Shown here: positions 11,889-24,227 of the stretch, in pieces
How positions within the stretch are numbered: position 1 is the stretch's first letter
Layout of the letters: each line of letters starts with the position of its first letter
Source: Jaapia argillacea MUCL 33604
Taxonomy: Eukaryota; Basidiomycota; Agaricomycetes; Jaapiales; Jaapiaceae
Direction: 5' to 3'
DNA length: 64,000 nt
NCBI GenBank assembly: GCA_000697665.1
Contig: KL197783.1
Span: forward strand, 20,776 to 84,775
Notes under the pieces: model-generated
What the model saw: the letters and a program-made list of their open reading frames with translations, nothing else
What the model was told of the DNA's origin: nothing
Database searches by the model: none
Program-made: the position numbers and the translations under genes

Positions 11889-14293
11889 TTACATAGAGAA
11901 AACCTCCGTCTGCAACCCAACGTACACCCCGCTCATTCCTAACCTCGCAACAGCATTCCTAGCCTCCCTCACCAAAGTAGTCGGCCCACTCGCACAAACC
12001 GCCACTCTTCCCACCTCCTCCCCATCCGGTTCTCGGGGAGCATCAGCCGATCTCACCTCCACTTTCATACCCTTCTCGACCTCAGCCTCCACTCCTCCAA
12101 TTTCTACCACGTCGACAGAAGGAGACGGAGCCGAATGCACTAGCCCTTTGACGAGCTGTCTCACGCTCGGTCTCTCGTCCAACAAGACCTTCGAGTTCGG
12201 GATATCGGGCACGGCATCGGGGTTGCATAGACACGTCACGTAGATTGATATCCTCAATTCGAAGGAGGAGGCGGGGACAGTACAAGCCCGTCGAGATATC
12301 GTTTGCAAGATGGGCGCGAACCATTCGATATTCGCTACAGTCGAGAATCAACGAGAAGAAAAAATAAGTGAATGAAGTTCACGATCAGACGTGGACGTAC
12401 CGAAGCTTCGAATACACCAAACAAACTCAACCAGCCTAGTCCTCTCCCCTCCTCTCCTACCCAACCTAACAACCCTCCCAACCAAATCATCCAACAACCC
12501 AATAGTATACGTAGCCCCACTCCCTCCCGCAACCAACAAGACATTCTCGTACTCTCCTAAATCAATCGACGAACCACCATATGGACCATCGATCATAACC
12601 TGAATAGGTACACCGTCCAACGTCTGCATCGGCGTAGAATCACTATCCTTCTCATCAACAAAGCCACCATTGCCCAACTCGGATCGCATGTGTGACTCAA
12701 CGGCTTCCGTCCAGTCTCCCAACGCTCTCGCGCCCAATAACATACCCTTCCCGATCTCCAGCCCCGCATATCCAATATCTACGGTTGGATGGCAGGAATT
12801 CGGCGGAGGGGTAAGACAAGAAGTCGAAGGAGGTGCGTTCATGACCGTCAGCGGATGCGATTCGATGAAGTGTTGGTTTGGGAGGAAGATTCGGAGACGG
12901 AGGTGTTGACCTGCTGACCAGCCGGAGGTACAGTCGGGTATATCGATCTAGGGTAAATTATTAGCAATTGAAAAGAATTCACGGAGCAGTGGGGGTACGG
13001 AAGTGATGAGGAGAGACAGGGGAGTAGCAGGACGAGTAACGAAAGTGATAGACGTATGAAGGGTCGAGTGAACGACATACCAAGGTCATACCGCTCCCCA
13101 CGTGTATCAACAAGGCGTCCTTCACCCGATACCTCCCCATCCTCAACACGAGATCTAACCCATAAAACGCCAGCGGTGGGAATATCCAAGGCGACGCAAA
13201 TGGCGTATGATAGCAAATCGTAATGAAAAATGCGACAAACCCAGCGACGCTACATTCCAAAAAAAAGCCCCGTCAATACCGATCCAATTACCCCAGAGAG
13301 CGAACACGAAACTTACTGCAAATAAAAGAACCCTTGATACGCCCATCTCCGAACCACCCTCATGCTACTCAACACAATCAAACATAGAACCGAAAAAGCA
13401 GCGACACCCGAACCCTCCTTCTGTTGTCCCAGAATCGGTAATCCGAATGTCAAATGGTTGTTGATCCATAGACTACCGTGGATCGCAGCTGAAAGGAAGA
13501 GTATACGTCCGGCCCAACGATGTAGGAAGTTGATTTTCTCGTAAGAGAGGGACGGGAGTGAGGAGAATAACGGGAGGGTGTGGAGAGATTTCGTTGAGAG
13601 GAGGAAGACTGGGGAGAGTTGTGCTAGGGCCATGAAACCTACGGAACAAGGAAACGAGGACCATGAGTGGGAAGAGGAAACGGAGCTGCGAGAGACATAC
13701 CGGCGCGGTTAGGGTTAGACATCAACGGCGCGTTTCTGATGATGCACACCAGCACGGTGGTGAGGTACCCGACCACTATCAAAACTGTTTCAAACGGAGA
13801 GGTCAGAACCAGAAAGGTGAGAGAGCCGACGATGCTTACTCTGTCCAACGTCTAGCTCGAGGTAGGGAATGGTCCATAACATCGCACCCCTGATCCTAAC
13901 GAACAGACTGGAGGCTAGCTGTCTGCCCCGCGTCCTCTTCATCGTCTCCGGCCTCCCAATATCCACTACATCCAGACCCTCATCCTTTTCAGGCGTGCCA
14001 ACACTCAGATATATCCCCTTCCAATCCTCCCTCACCCCCAAGAGGGCTTCAAACGTCTTTCCCCGTTTGATCGCGCGATAGAATGCAGGGAGGGAGAGGA
14101 GGAGTACGAGACCGGCAAGCGAGGCCCATACAATAGTGAACTTGCGCTGGTATTTTGGATCTTCGACATAAGAACTGTAGAGGATGCGTTAGGACTCAAC
14201 GAAAGGTGAGATAAGCGAGATGATAAAACGTAAGACTCACTTGTAGATCTGGAAACTGGACGGAATCTGAGGAGCGTCACCGAAACCAGACAT
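11889..14293 (-). CDS. Ferric/cupric reductase (FRE family, NOX-like)
   Basis: ATG at 14293 (MSGFGDAPQIPSSFQIY), with several exons to a stop at 11889. An N-terminal helix (FTIVWASLAGLVLLLSLPAF) precedes the ferric reductase membrane domain. The two haem-ligating His pairs are both spaced H-X13-H: HRWAGRILFLSAAIH, and a second pair whose first His is formed across an exon junction (CA|C) and whose second is in ICYHTPF. The FAD motif HPLTV and the NADPH motif GGSGATYTIG follow, with a C-terminal CASGP. It passes electrons from cytosolic NADPH across the membrane to Fe(III) or Cu(II), giving the ions used by uptake systems. The Ctr copper transporter lies 3.3 kb away in divergent orientation, which favours a copper/iron uptake role over a NADPH oxidase one. 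Confidence 0.85.
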
Positions 14294-17200
14294 CGTTCAG
14301 GTCTTCCCTCGATATATTCGAGAAGAACCTTGAGTGGGAATAATACGAGGCGGTAAATGCACAAATCCTGGAGCGTAGATGTGTTTGAGACCGAGGGAGG
14401 GAGGATACTGAAAGCCCAAGGTTGACGCCACAAACACCAGATATCAGTGAAACGACCAAACAAAGTGGAAAAGTTTTTCATCTTGCCGGACTTCAACAAG
14501 ATCCCGTCTGATCATGAAGACTGACCGGGCGGCGCTGAAGCACCATAGCCATACTGTACTGGAGCAGAACCACGACAATCATAACCATCACCTGAATCAA
14601 ACTCCTATCATCTCGCAAGATTATGAGGGCCACGAGCCAACGAAAGGCACGGCTGTCACGGTACCGACCGAATGATAGTCTCATGTTAGCCTAGGGTGAT
14701 ACAGTAGCGCACATCTTTCGGGACCCGGTGTAGACCGTAAAAATAGTTGACCACGATATCATTGAGGGCACAGAAGCAAGATATGAAAGAGTACAGAACT
14801 AAGGATCAGACAAAACGAAAGATTGTATCCAAAATCTCTATCCAAGAGCTTGATGCAGCGCCCTGAACTGAGGATGGCTGACCGTCGAGCAAGTGCTCCT
14901 TAGGTGAAGGTGAGGAAGAAACTATGGGAGTGGGTGTAATAAGCTCGACGTCTGGCGACTTGGGATCACGACCTGATGTATCATCCAGTGCGACAGTGGT
15001 GGCCTGATTGAAATCCTTTCCAACAGCGAATCTACCCTCACCTGAACTTGGCGCCTGGGTATCGCCAAATTCCATACAACGACCAACGTCACGTCATTCC
15101 TCCAGAAACACAAGAATGGACGTACTCGACTGGAATATTGTGTGTCACCCCAGGTGCTTCGATAATTCGCGTCAAGGTGGTCAGCTAGGCGCCGAAAGGT
15201 ACCGACCTTTGTATCGATAGACCAAGGGGGGTATAGAATATTTCGACGCCGTGTGAGAGTTCTGAACTGTTGGTGCAACTACACAAGCAGATGTCGGTGT
15301 CAGTTCGACAATGCTGAGGAGATAGGAACACACTCTTTCATACAACAGGCCCCAACGATGCCTCCGTTCCCCTCATTCGGCGCACAATGGGCATCCCACA
15401 GAAATGCGACGGGAATATTAAGCGTCGGATCCAAAGCTTCTATTGGCCAACCACGTTCTCCGTCATAGTAGTATCCAGTGCCACGAAGCGCCACCACGCC
15501 GCAGCAGCCCAGTCCCACAAAAAAGGGCCAGCAGAGCCTGGAATATACGGAGAACTACGAAAGGAATATGCGCACATTGAGTTGATGGTGCGTCCCAGAG
15601 TCCGGAGGCAGACGAGCGACCATGGGATCAACTGCCGGTCATAGAGGGGGGGAAGTGGAGAAGGTGTGAAGGTTAGTGAAGAGTTATGATATGAAGGGAG
15701 CTGAGGCGGAGCGAAGATGAAAAATGTGCTAAGGCATGAGATCGAGAACATTGAATGGAAATCCAACGACCTTGGTGCAAGGCGAGATCAGACACCGAAA
15801 ACCGACTGCGGGAAGATACTTGGAAAGGGACGAGGTACTGTGGTATTGTATCTTCCGTCACCGTACGTGACCCCGTCGTCGAAACCCACAGTCGATACGC
15901 GTCAGATCTTTGGGTCTCCAACTTTAGGCTGCAAAGATCATGGGTGGACCTCGAAGAAGACGGAGAGAAGATATGTGATAGCATGCTGACTGGAGTGCTG
16001 GCTCCATGAGCCTGAACCATACGTCTTCGCTGTCGGTGCGCCCGAAGAGCAAGCCCCGAAGGTGGTCCGTGCCCTTGTTTGTCATTGATTGTCCAACACT
16101 GATCGACCAATCACAGAAATGCCTCCAGGCAGAAATGTCTCGTCATCCTCGTCACCCTTACTCTTCACACGACCACCAAAATTTTGCTCATCGTCGTCCT
16201 CGACGCCGACACTGCTCCCTCACTTCGGTCGCCGTTGTCTTGCATTGGCCCCACTGCCCGCCGACGAGTGAGAGCGTTGTCCTCATGAACCTCGTCGTGC
16301 GTGCTGTCTATGTCGCCACCCCTGCTGTGATTCCGTCCTTTGTGAACACCGCAGGGTGCTTTGTCTGTGTCTCATTCGCATCATTCGACTGTATCGCATA
16401 TCGATCTCCTTGCCACCACCATATATCGCTTGGCCTCGCGGCGATATGCTCCGTTATCCACCAAACCATCACCCTCAATCAACCCCACCTTCCGCATTTG
16501 ACCTGTGCTGCTAGCAAAACCTTCTATTGTTGCCCCAATATCGTTGCCTATGCCTGCCGATCCACTTATCCACCCATTTCGAGGGACCTTTCCGATCGTG
16601 AATCGTGTCAACTCTACCCTGCCTGGCGTTTACAAGTTGCCGACTAGCTGTCCTTTCAACTCGCCTTGCAGTCCACGAGTCCCTATGGCCCATGGCAGCC
16701 CACCCCACCCCTCGGCTTTTGCCTACTCTCCGCCATCAAACACACTTCGGGTGTATTTTTTGTCTCGTCGGCGTCCGCATGCGCTCGGCCATACTCCTGC
16801 CGACTTCACCCTTCGTTTCTATTTCGGACTTGGGATGCACGTTTGCTGGACCTCTTGACAAGAGCTGTATGGTGTACAATCAAGTCCGAGTCGACTGCCG
16901 GTTCCCGTCGTCGCATCGTCGCCCAACATTGTTCAAATATGACGGGTCAATCCCCCTACCACGCTCAAAATGCCATCGCAACCATCCTGAAAAACATCGC
17001 CTCAACCTCGGCTACCTCAGATACAAATTACGACTCAATTCTGTCCATTTCGTTTCACGGTCTCCTGTTTTTTTTGGCCACCGGAATAATCAAACATTGC
17101 TACTTTGCGTATCGTCTGGCTCGGGGAATGACTCGGGACCCAACAAAGTCGTATTCGTATACATTGTCCAACTGCGCAGGAAAAGGGGACCACGCGTCTA

Positions 17201-17568
17201 GTTGGTTTCAATGGCCATCTGACAATATTTGCGTTTCTTATTTCCACTCGAAACCACCCAACCTACCCTGCTTGTCAATCGATTTCCACACGCCGTTTAC
17301 ACTATCCTTCGTTTGGACTCCCAAATCTTACGCGAGTTAAAGTCTAATTGAGCCCTCGGTTCTCTGGCTACGGAGTTCTGCGTGGCTTCGCTCCGTTTGG
17401 CCTTGTTTGGTCGGGTTCGAGCCTAATAAGGCCGAGTTCTCACGGGTTTCCGTCAACCATCAAAGACTCCGTTACAAGACCCTCTTTTTATCGCCCGCTT
17501 CCATTCACTGAGCGGTTGTCTCCCCCCCATCTCATCCTACGCAAACGACAAACGCACACTATTTCACC
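14294..17568. other. 3.3 kb divergent region between reductase and Ctr genes
   Basis: The interval separates two divergent metal-uptake genes. About 14806-16110 (minus) has three open frames (89, 108 and 145 codons) with a hydrophobic piece (VVLRIFQALLALFCGTGLL) and a Ser/Pro-rich tail ending at 14806. This may be a small intron-rich membrane protein, but I could not build a consistent exon chain. About 16000-17560 is C/T-rich on the plus strand and open in all three plus frames (up to 224 codons), which I attribute to composition rather than coding. One TTTGCTCA octamer lies at 16183-16190. Confidence 0.3.
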
Positions 17569-18390
17569 ATGGCGAAATTAAGTTCCCACCATCTGACTCT
17601 CCTCGCGCTTGCGCTTTTCTTTCGCTCCTCGCTGGCGCATTCATCAAACGGAATGGATTCATCAATGGACGGACCAATGTCTCTAGCTCAAGGCAACATG
17701 TTACCCTACCTCCATTTTACACCAGGCGATACCTTATGGTTCCAAGGATGGGTACCTGCCAGTGGTGGAGCGATGTTTGGGACTTGTATCGCATTGGTGT
17801 TTTTGGCGGTGGTGGAGAGGTGGCTTGCGGGGGTTAGGAGGTGTGTTGAAGTCGGGTGGAGGTTGAGGTGAGATACTTCCGTTTTTTTTTTGTGGGTTGT
17901 GCTGAGAGGTGTTTTTTTTAGGGCGAAGAGGGCGTTGGAGGCGAAAGTCGGTTTGCCGACAAAGTCTGGTTCGAGATCGCCTTCGTCTGTGGATGAGAAG
18001 GCTGTGGATGAGCAGGATTCGTCGACTTCACCTTCGCCATCTTCTCCGTCGCTGCCATCGCTCCGCAATCGTTATCGAGTCTCGTTCTCACCGAGGACGA
18101 TACCGCCGTTCATCCCTTCTGTGGATATTTCGAGAGGGGTGTTGCAAGCCGTACAGAGCGTGTTTGGGTATTTGTTCATGTTGGCTGTCATGTACGTATT
18201 CTATCTATCTTCTTCGCTGCGAAGCATCGTCGTTCATTTTTGGACGTAATCTTCTGTGCCAATCGTTGAATTGTGTAACTCATGGATGGGAACTTCGTTT
18301 AGGACGTTCCAAGTTGGGTTCATTTTGAGTATCGTTGTCGGGTTGGGAATTGGCGAGTGTTTGTTTGGGAGGTGGGGTGTTGGGTTGTGA
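17569..18390 (+). CDS. Ctr-family copper transporter
   Basis: ATG at 17569 starts a signal-like helix (LTLLALALFFRSSLA). A Met-rich segment follows (MDSSMDGPM) to bind Cu(I) outside. TM1 is around SGGAMFGTCIALVFLAVVE. A charged/Ser-rich loop begins in exon 2 (about 17932). TM2 has the MxxxM motif (MLAVM), completed across an intron (AT|G), and TM3 has GxxxG (GLGIGECLFG). Stop TGA at 18388-18390. Introns: about 17871-17921 and 18192-18302. The length, near 215 residues, is normal for fungal Ctr proteins, which work as trimers in the plasma or vacuolar membrane. It would take up the Cu(I) made by the neighbouring reductase. Confidence 0.88.
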
Positions 18391-18699
18391 GGTTTGGCGG
18401 TTTAGGATGTGGGCATGTTGAGAGGGGATGTTGAGAGGAGGAAGGGGTTGTAGCCATACTGGATCATTATCTTCGACTTTCCCTTCCCCTCGACAAGGTT
18501 GGATGATTCTATTTATCCTTAGTTTTTCACCTTTCGTTATGCATGAATGGATGTTGTCTCCGTGCCACGTCAATGAGTCATGTTGATATTCGGTTCCGCC
18601 AAGTACGTGACTCGGTCGCAACTTACTTGCATGCAACAACCTCACCACCTCCTTACTCTCCTACTTCTACGTCAACCTCGATATCCCAGTTTACACATC
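18391..18699. other. Intergenic, Ctr to NADAR
   Basis: A short gap with 3' sequence of Ctr and the promoter of the NADAR gene. An in-frame ATG at 18580 could extend NADAR by 40 codons, but the added residues show no conservation signal. Confidence 0.35.
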
Positions 18700-19422
18700 A
18701 TGCCTAAAGTCCGAACGAAATCCACATCGGCTTCCTCGGCTACCAAAGGTGTCGGTAAAAGCAAAGGGAAGGGGAAAGCCAAAGCCAAAGTACCGAGCAC
18801 GCTTCCACCCGCAGACACATCAGACTCTCGAGACAACTACGTCTTCTTCTGGAAGCCAAACGAAGTTCACGGATGGGCCTCTCAATGGTACCGCTCCCCT
18901 TTCACCGTCGCAATCCCTTGTGGACCACCCGACGATTCCGGTAACCGTACCAACGAAGAACACACTTTCCAAACAGCCGAACATTGGATGATGGCACAAA
19001 AAGCCCTCCTCTTCTCAGATTATGACACACTCCATACCATCCTCTCCATAACATCCACCGACCACTCCTCCCTCGCCCGCGTCAAATCTCTCGGTCGCCA
19101 AGTTACACCGTTCGACGACAAGGTGTGGAACGAGAAGCGTTTGGGGATAGTGATAGAAGGGAATTTATGGAAGTTTAGGGGGGATGGGGAGTTGAGGGGG
19201 AAGTTGGAGGGGACGGGGGAGAGGGAGTTGGTTGAGGCTAGTCCTAGGGATAGGATTTGGGGGATTGGGTTTGGGGAGAAGAATGCTATTGGGAGGGGGA
19301 GGGCGGCTTGGGGGTTGAATTTGTTGGGTAAGGCTTTGATGGAGGTTAGGAGGACGTTGAGGGAGGAGGAGGGGAAGGAGGGGGTGAGGAGTGGTGTGGA
19401 TGAGGGGACGGTTGACAGTTAG
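18700..19422 (+). CDS. NADAR-domain protein (YbiA/RibX-like N-glycosidase)
   Basis: Single exon, 240 codons, ATG at 18700 (MPKVRTKST), Lys/Ser-rich for 45 residues, then the NADAR fold: FFWKPNEVHGWASQWYRSPF, TAEHWMMAQKALLF, the KSLGRQVTPFDDKVWNEKR segment, and SPRDRIWGIG near the end. Family members hydrolyse N-glycosidic bonds, either of damaged riboflavin-pathway intermediates or of ADP-ribosylated guanine. The conserved Glu-His and Trp-Gly-Ile-Gly segments are present, so it should be active. I cannot tell which substrate applies. The 3' third switches to a strongly G-rich coding strand. A truncated copy lies at 26905. Confidence 0.85.
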   Translation: MPKVRTKSTSASSATKGVGKSKGKGKAKAKVPSTLPPADTSDSRDNYVFFWKPNEVHGWASQWYRSPFTVAIPCGPPDDSGNRTNEEHTFQTAEHWMMAQKALLFSDYDTLHTILSITSTDHSSLARVKSLGRQVTPFDDKVWNEKRLGIVIEGNLWKFRGDGELRGKLEGTGERELVEASPRDRIWGIGFGEKNAIGRGRAAWGLNLLGKALMEVRRTLREEEGKEGVRSGVDEGTVDS

Positions 19423-20800
19423 GGAGGATAGTTTTGTGGCTGGATCAGTTCTGGGATCATTCTTCGATGTACTAACTAGGATTTGGTATTCCGTTTGCAC
19501 CATATATCGGACATGTACATTTATTATTGTATTAGTAGAGTTCGACACGGTATATATCCCCTTGGGCTCACGAAAATGGTGATTGCTCTACGACTTTCTC
19601 CTTGGCACAAAGTAGCCTCTCCGGCAAATACACACGATCCACCTGTCCACTGCACCTAAAGGTATCGTTTCTGGCATCCCCCGGGTCGCCAATCTTGTAA
19701 AGATCCCACACCACCCACAAGTAGTACAAGTGTAGAAGATGTCCGGAATGTCGAGTTTCGGTTTCGGGGAGATGCGCGGAACGCTGCTCTGAGTCGAGTG
19801 GATTCCAGCATGTGGGTAGCAAGGACAATGGTGTGCAACAGCGTATATCGCGGATGTAAGAAGCCGTCGAGACGGCGGAGATGATGAAAAGGAGTCCGAG
19901 TACACGAGTGCCCATGACGACGAGGAGAGCAGGAAAGTAGCCTTCTGCGAGATGCAAAGACGTGGGGACACGGTCTGTCGGTACCGGTGACGAGAACAAA
20001 GTAAGCTGGGGGTGGAGGGACAGGCCGTAGTCCCCTAGTGACAGATGAGATTGTAGTGTGCATGTAGTTCCGGTCGATGTCGGAAATACTTGATCGGCGA
20101 AACCGTCACTGCCTCCACACCCAATTGAACCGCCTCAGGGGAGCAATTGTGCCTCCACGGGATACGTGTCGCAGTTCGCCCCTCTCCACTTCTTTCTCCT
20201 TGACTCAACTTAGCCTCTCCGGCAAGTCCATACGATCCGCTTGCCCTAAGGGTGTCGTCTCTGTCGTCTCCTAGTACGTTCCCAAGATGACGGAATTTAC
20301 ACTCCTAGAATGATGTGCTTCGATCTCGGGGAGCTACGCGGAAAGTTGTTTTAAGCCAAGTGAATTCCAGGTCGTAGGTAGCAGGGACAATCGAGCCGTC
20401 GAGAATGGAGAGGTCTGCGAGACCAAGGAATGAGATATCAGAGACAGATCAGAAATTTGAAGACAACTGTCCATGACGACAAGTCGAAAGGGTGGAGTGC
20501 AGACAAAGTAAGACGTGGTGGAGAGGTAGGTGAATGGACCGCAATGTCGTCCCAAAGTGATAGATCAGTGAAAAATCGGCAGTGTTGTCAGGACAGAGCG
20601 CCAGGGAGGACTGCGCTCTCGCTGCCCATCATTGATCATCGCGAGCAGCAGTGGGCAGGACAGTCTAGGACGTTGGCTGCCAGTGGCGGGTCATCTTACC
20701 GAAGCTTCGTGTGAAAACACTCATTTCCCACGTCGTGATCGTGTCTGCCAAACGCGTCGCAGACCTCCATCTTACTCACAGACGCGTCGCCGACTCGGAT
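19423..20800. repeat. Repeat zone between NADAR and F-box A
   Basis: Two tandem related units, about 19570-20070 and 20080-20560, share segments such as AGCCTCTCCGGCAA and a region around GGATTCCAGCATGTGG. Both units recur around 27110-27790, after the NADAR fragment. On the minus strand the first unit can encode a hydrophobic peptide (MGTRVLGLLFIISAVST...) that is not kept in the other units. It may descend from a small membrane or secreted protein gene, but no copy is intact. About 20690-20800 is the promoter shared by the F-box paralogues (TGGCAAACACTCATTTACC in other copies, altered here). Confidence 0.55.
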
Positions 20801-23634
20801 ATGGTACAGACACGTCGACAATCTGGTAAGCTCCCGCCTCCGAGGTATCCTGCAGCCGCTGCTACGTCTGAGTCGGGTGAAGAAGATGGCGACGACGAAG
20901 ATGGTGTCAGTTCCGAGTTGACTGAGTTGGAAAATAATGTGGAAGCCAAAGGTGCATGCATCGTGGTTTAATCGACGGCGGCGGCGATTTGTACTCATGA
21001 TTTCAATTTCCAGATGTCCTTCCAGCCAGGAAACGTGCCAAAACTAATGGCACACCAACCAGTACCAGCACCTCCGTGACTACAGCAGCCACAGCTGTTC
21101 GGAAGAAGCGAGTCGGTGGGCTCAGCATGTTACCCCATGCGCCACTCGACATCCTCTTTGAGGTTTGCCTCTCCCTCCTCCCAACCCCTTCTTCTAAGTT
21201 TCACCTTTCCATCTCCACTAGATATTTGGGCACCTAACTCTCAAAGACCTCCTTAGCCTCTCACGCACCAATAAACTCCTCCGCAAAACTCTCTTGTCTC
21301 GTAGTTCTCTCGGTGTCTGGAAGAATACTCGTTTGGTTGCAGAAGTACCAGATGGGCCCGAGGAGATGTCAGAGCCTGCTTGGGCCGAATTGCTTTTTGG
21401 TACGACTTGTCAGGTATGTCCTTCATTCCTTTTCTTTCCTTGTTAGCATCTTTCCTGATGTGGTGAATAGAACTGTGGAGAGAAATGTGTGACCACCGTC
21501 GATTTTGCAATTCGGAGGAGATGTTGTTCTGATTGTCGAAAGGAACAGTACGTCCTCCTTGCTCTCTTATCATGTCTAATTTAGTACCAACCCTACAACT
21601 TTTTGAATCTAGCATTGTATGTGCTGGTCTGTTCGAAAGGAAGTTTCCGAATCTCAACCCAGTGATTATGAAGCTCATCCCTTTCGCATCGAGTATGTCC
21701 TCTCCCCCATTTTTATCAGTCCCTCTTCCCCCTTCTCTGCCCCCCTCCCCTTTCTCCACTCCTGTTCCCTTCCCCACCTGTTGTCCCTTTCTCCATCCTC
21801 TTCACCCTTCTTCACCCGTTCATATCCTAATTTATTCGCCGACCTTAGTTGGTGGCTGGGCCCAGGGTTACTCTCCTTCCTCCAGATTCTTCTGGGATGC
21901 CGATGTCTATACAATGAGTAGACAACTCATCCCTTACCGGAACACTGTACATATGATTACACCTGGTGCGGAAGCTCCTCTCGATACCTTTAAGGAGGAC
22001 AGGAAGGCAGAGGTCATTCGAGTCATTGAGGTGTGTTGCGTTCAATCTGATGGGACTTTTTGTGTGGTTTGACTCATTTATGTGTGTGAGTAGCAAGCTG
22101 GGAAGTATGAGGTATGGGCAGAGGCATGGGCTAGTGAGGCTGGCAAGAAGAGGATTTCCGAGTGAGTCCCTACCTCCCCCCCTCTCTCCGTATTTTTTTA
22201 CTGATGTTTTGTCACTTTGGCTTGGTGGTTGATGTGTATGAAGTATTGTAGCTCGGTTATTAGCACTTGGTTGGCATCAACGAGATGTTGACCGTATTCA
22301 GTTTGACCTCCAACGAGAGCCAAATAATAACAAGGAGCTCACAGATCGTGGTATGTCTTCTCTCTCCTATGTCTACATCTCAGTTAAGCGATGGCTCCGG
22401 CTTATTTATTTCTCAACATCTAGGTTTCGCAATGATGAAATCTCGCCTAGAAACTACCCTCGCAACCTACAAATCCAAGCGTATTGAACGAGAAACTATA
22501 GCTCTTCGTGGAGCACGTACCACCATGGTCCCCTCAACGTACTACGATTTCAAGGGATCCCTACCACCAAAATCATGGGCACTCCTCCCTCGGCTGTTAG
22601 ACTTTCAGAGTGTGGAAGCAGTGAGGGTGTGGTTGGAAGTTGAGGATGGCGTGGAGGATGGGAAGGATGTGTTGGAGAGGGAAGAGGTTGAGAGGTTGTG
22701 TGGTGGATGGAAGGAGGAGAGGCGAGCAGGGATCGAAGCACTCATTCAGGAGGACTGTGAATCACTCCGAACTGCCTCGACGGACTCTGAACCCAGCCAA
22801 ATCATCACCGATCGGGTGATTCCCGTGTTCGTCTGTTCAAGTAGAGGTTGCACGAATGATTCCGAGTCACCAAACCCTCCATCTGAAACCCGGTCTTCGA
22901 CGCTAGTGGGTATTGAATCTGCCGTGGTACACAGCTGTCGTGGAAGGGTCGACGATCGAGATGTCGAGCCAGGAGAATTAAAGTTTTGTAGGAGGGGAGG
23001 GGAGGGTTTTGCGTCGGTTTTGAAGGTGGTGGGGTTGGATATCAAGGCTGGGGAGCATGTGGTCGAGGAAATGGATAGGGTTGATGCGAGGTTTGTGTGT
23101 GAACGTTGTGCACCGGTTGAGCAGTATGGGGTGTTGGGAAAGTTCATCATGACTTGGAGACAATGTGTGCGTGTTATTATTCGTTCATCTTATCCCAATT
23201 GATCTCGACTAAATATTCTCTGATTTTTTTGGATGAAGGTTGATCATTATATCGAGTACGACGATGTTTGCCATGGAACGCCGAGTTGGCAATTGCTCGA
23301 CATGAAGCAGAGAACGAGGGTAGTGGATCAACAGCGTGATCCGGCGAGAAAAGCTCATCGGTGGTTATGTGGGCTTTGTCAGTTCAGTCTCAAGCAGGAC
23401 ACGACACACAGGGCAATTCGGAGGCATTATCGACAACTGTGAGTGCTTTCCGTTTTCTCCGCGCGCCTTCGCTGTGGATTGTGGGGTTTCGTTCGTTCTC
23501 TAGTTGATATCATTGCTACGCCCCCCAGACATGCGCTCGAGAACGTCCCGGGGCCTATCAAAGGAAAAGATATATTTTACAACCCAAGCTTATTCCGTTT
23601 ACAACCCAAGCAGTTACACACTGGCGCCATTTAG
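20801..23634 (+). CDS. F-box/Cys-rich protein A (C-terminally truncated)
   Basis: ATG at 20801 (MVQTRRQSGKLPPPRYP), an acidic exon, a basic linker, then the F-box (MLPHAPLDILFEIFGHLTLK). After SEPAWAELLFGTTCQ a CxxC-type exon follows (NCGEK...RRRCCSDCRKE), then helices, a long exon (22426-23166) with FVCSSRGC, FCRRGG and FVCERC, and an exon ending WLCGLC. The F-box should bind Skp1; the Cys/His pairs suggest zinc-supported substrate binding. Compared with copies B and C the last Cys pair (CKRCDG) is missing: the frame ends at TAG 23632-23634 after YNPSLFRLQPKQL. A shadow of the lost tail (ELDIDFEKL) remains out of reach to 23831. The rest of the exon chain is consistent. Confidence 0.75.
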
Positions 23635-23831
23635 ATGTTACGTTGGGGCTGCCAGTTCGCGACAGCCCCGACTTCTCCAGGGTGAGACACCATATTCGTG
23701 ATAGGCAAATGGTATTTGTTATGATTTTTGGGTGCGATAATGATGGCGGGGATTGTTTCGTGTTTAAGCATATGGTCAAGGTGGAGGAATCAGAATTGGA
23801 TATCGACTTTGAGAAGCTCAGGGTGATGTGA

Positions 23832-24227
23832 GGGGCCTTTTGGTAAGTGGGGTTGGGTTCTGAACTGGTACAGCAGATCTCCGATGCTCGCTGCGTTAAC
23901 CTCCGGTAATGGGTAACTCATCCAATACTCCTGCGTGCTGATGGTTTCGGTTATATGTGCCTTGGTTGAGTATTCGATTCCGAGGGACAGTCGTTGCGTC
24001 GTTGCGGTCGAGTAGCTTGTAGTTCTGACTCGCCAGTGCAATGAGAATTCCATTGTTTGGGCTGCCCACATTACTATCACTATCAGCCCGAGCCTTGAAT
24101 GCCACAATCGGTGATTTAAATCCGTACTATACAGGGATGCGACCCTCCATGGTAATATCAAAGTTGATCACCAGGTCGTTGGCGGGAATAGAGGTGGTAG
24201 AACTACGATAACTGTCCAACTGTCCAA
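23832..24227. repeat. 3' flanks of F-box A and DUF6533 gene 2 (convergent)
   Basis: Contains the F-box 3' flank followed, from about 24030, by a segment shared with the 3' flank of DUF6533 gene 3 (27890-28084; for example ATCACTATCAGCC). The join between F-box and DUF6533 flanks is the same junction that is short-circuited at 27870 in the second unit. No gene seen. Confidence 0.45.

Noticed and set aside
16006-17340. Three overlapping plus-strand frames of 198-224 codons
   Set aside because: All three frames are open at once in C/T-rich DNA, with no domain or exon logic. This is a composition effect upstream of the Ctr gene.
19568-20063. Small membrane or secreted protein on the minus strand (MGTRVLGLLFIIS...)
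   Set aside because: The hydrophobic start is not kept in the other repeat units (20334-20555, 27146-27490), which have stops or different residues.
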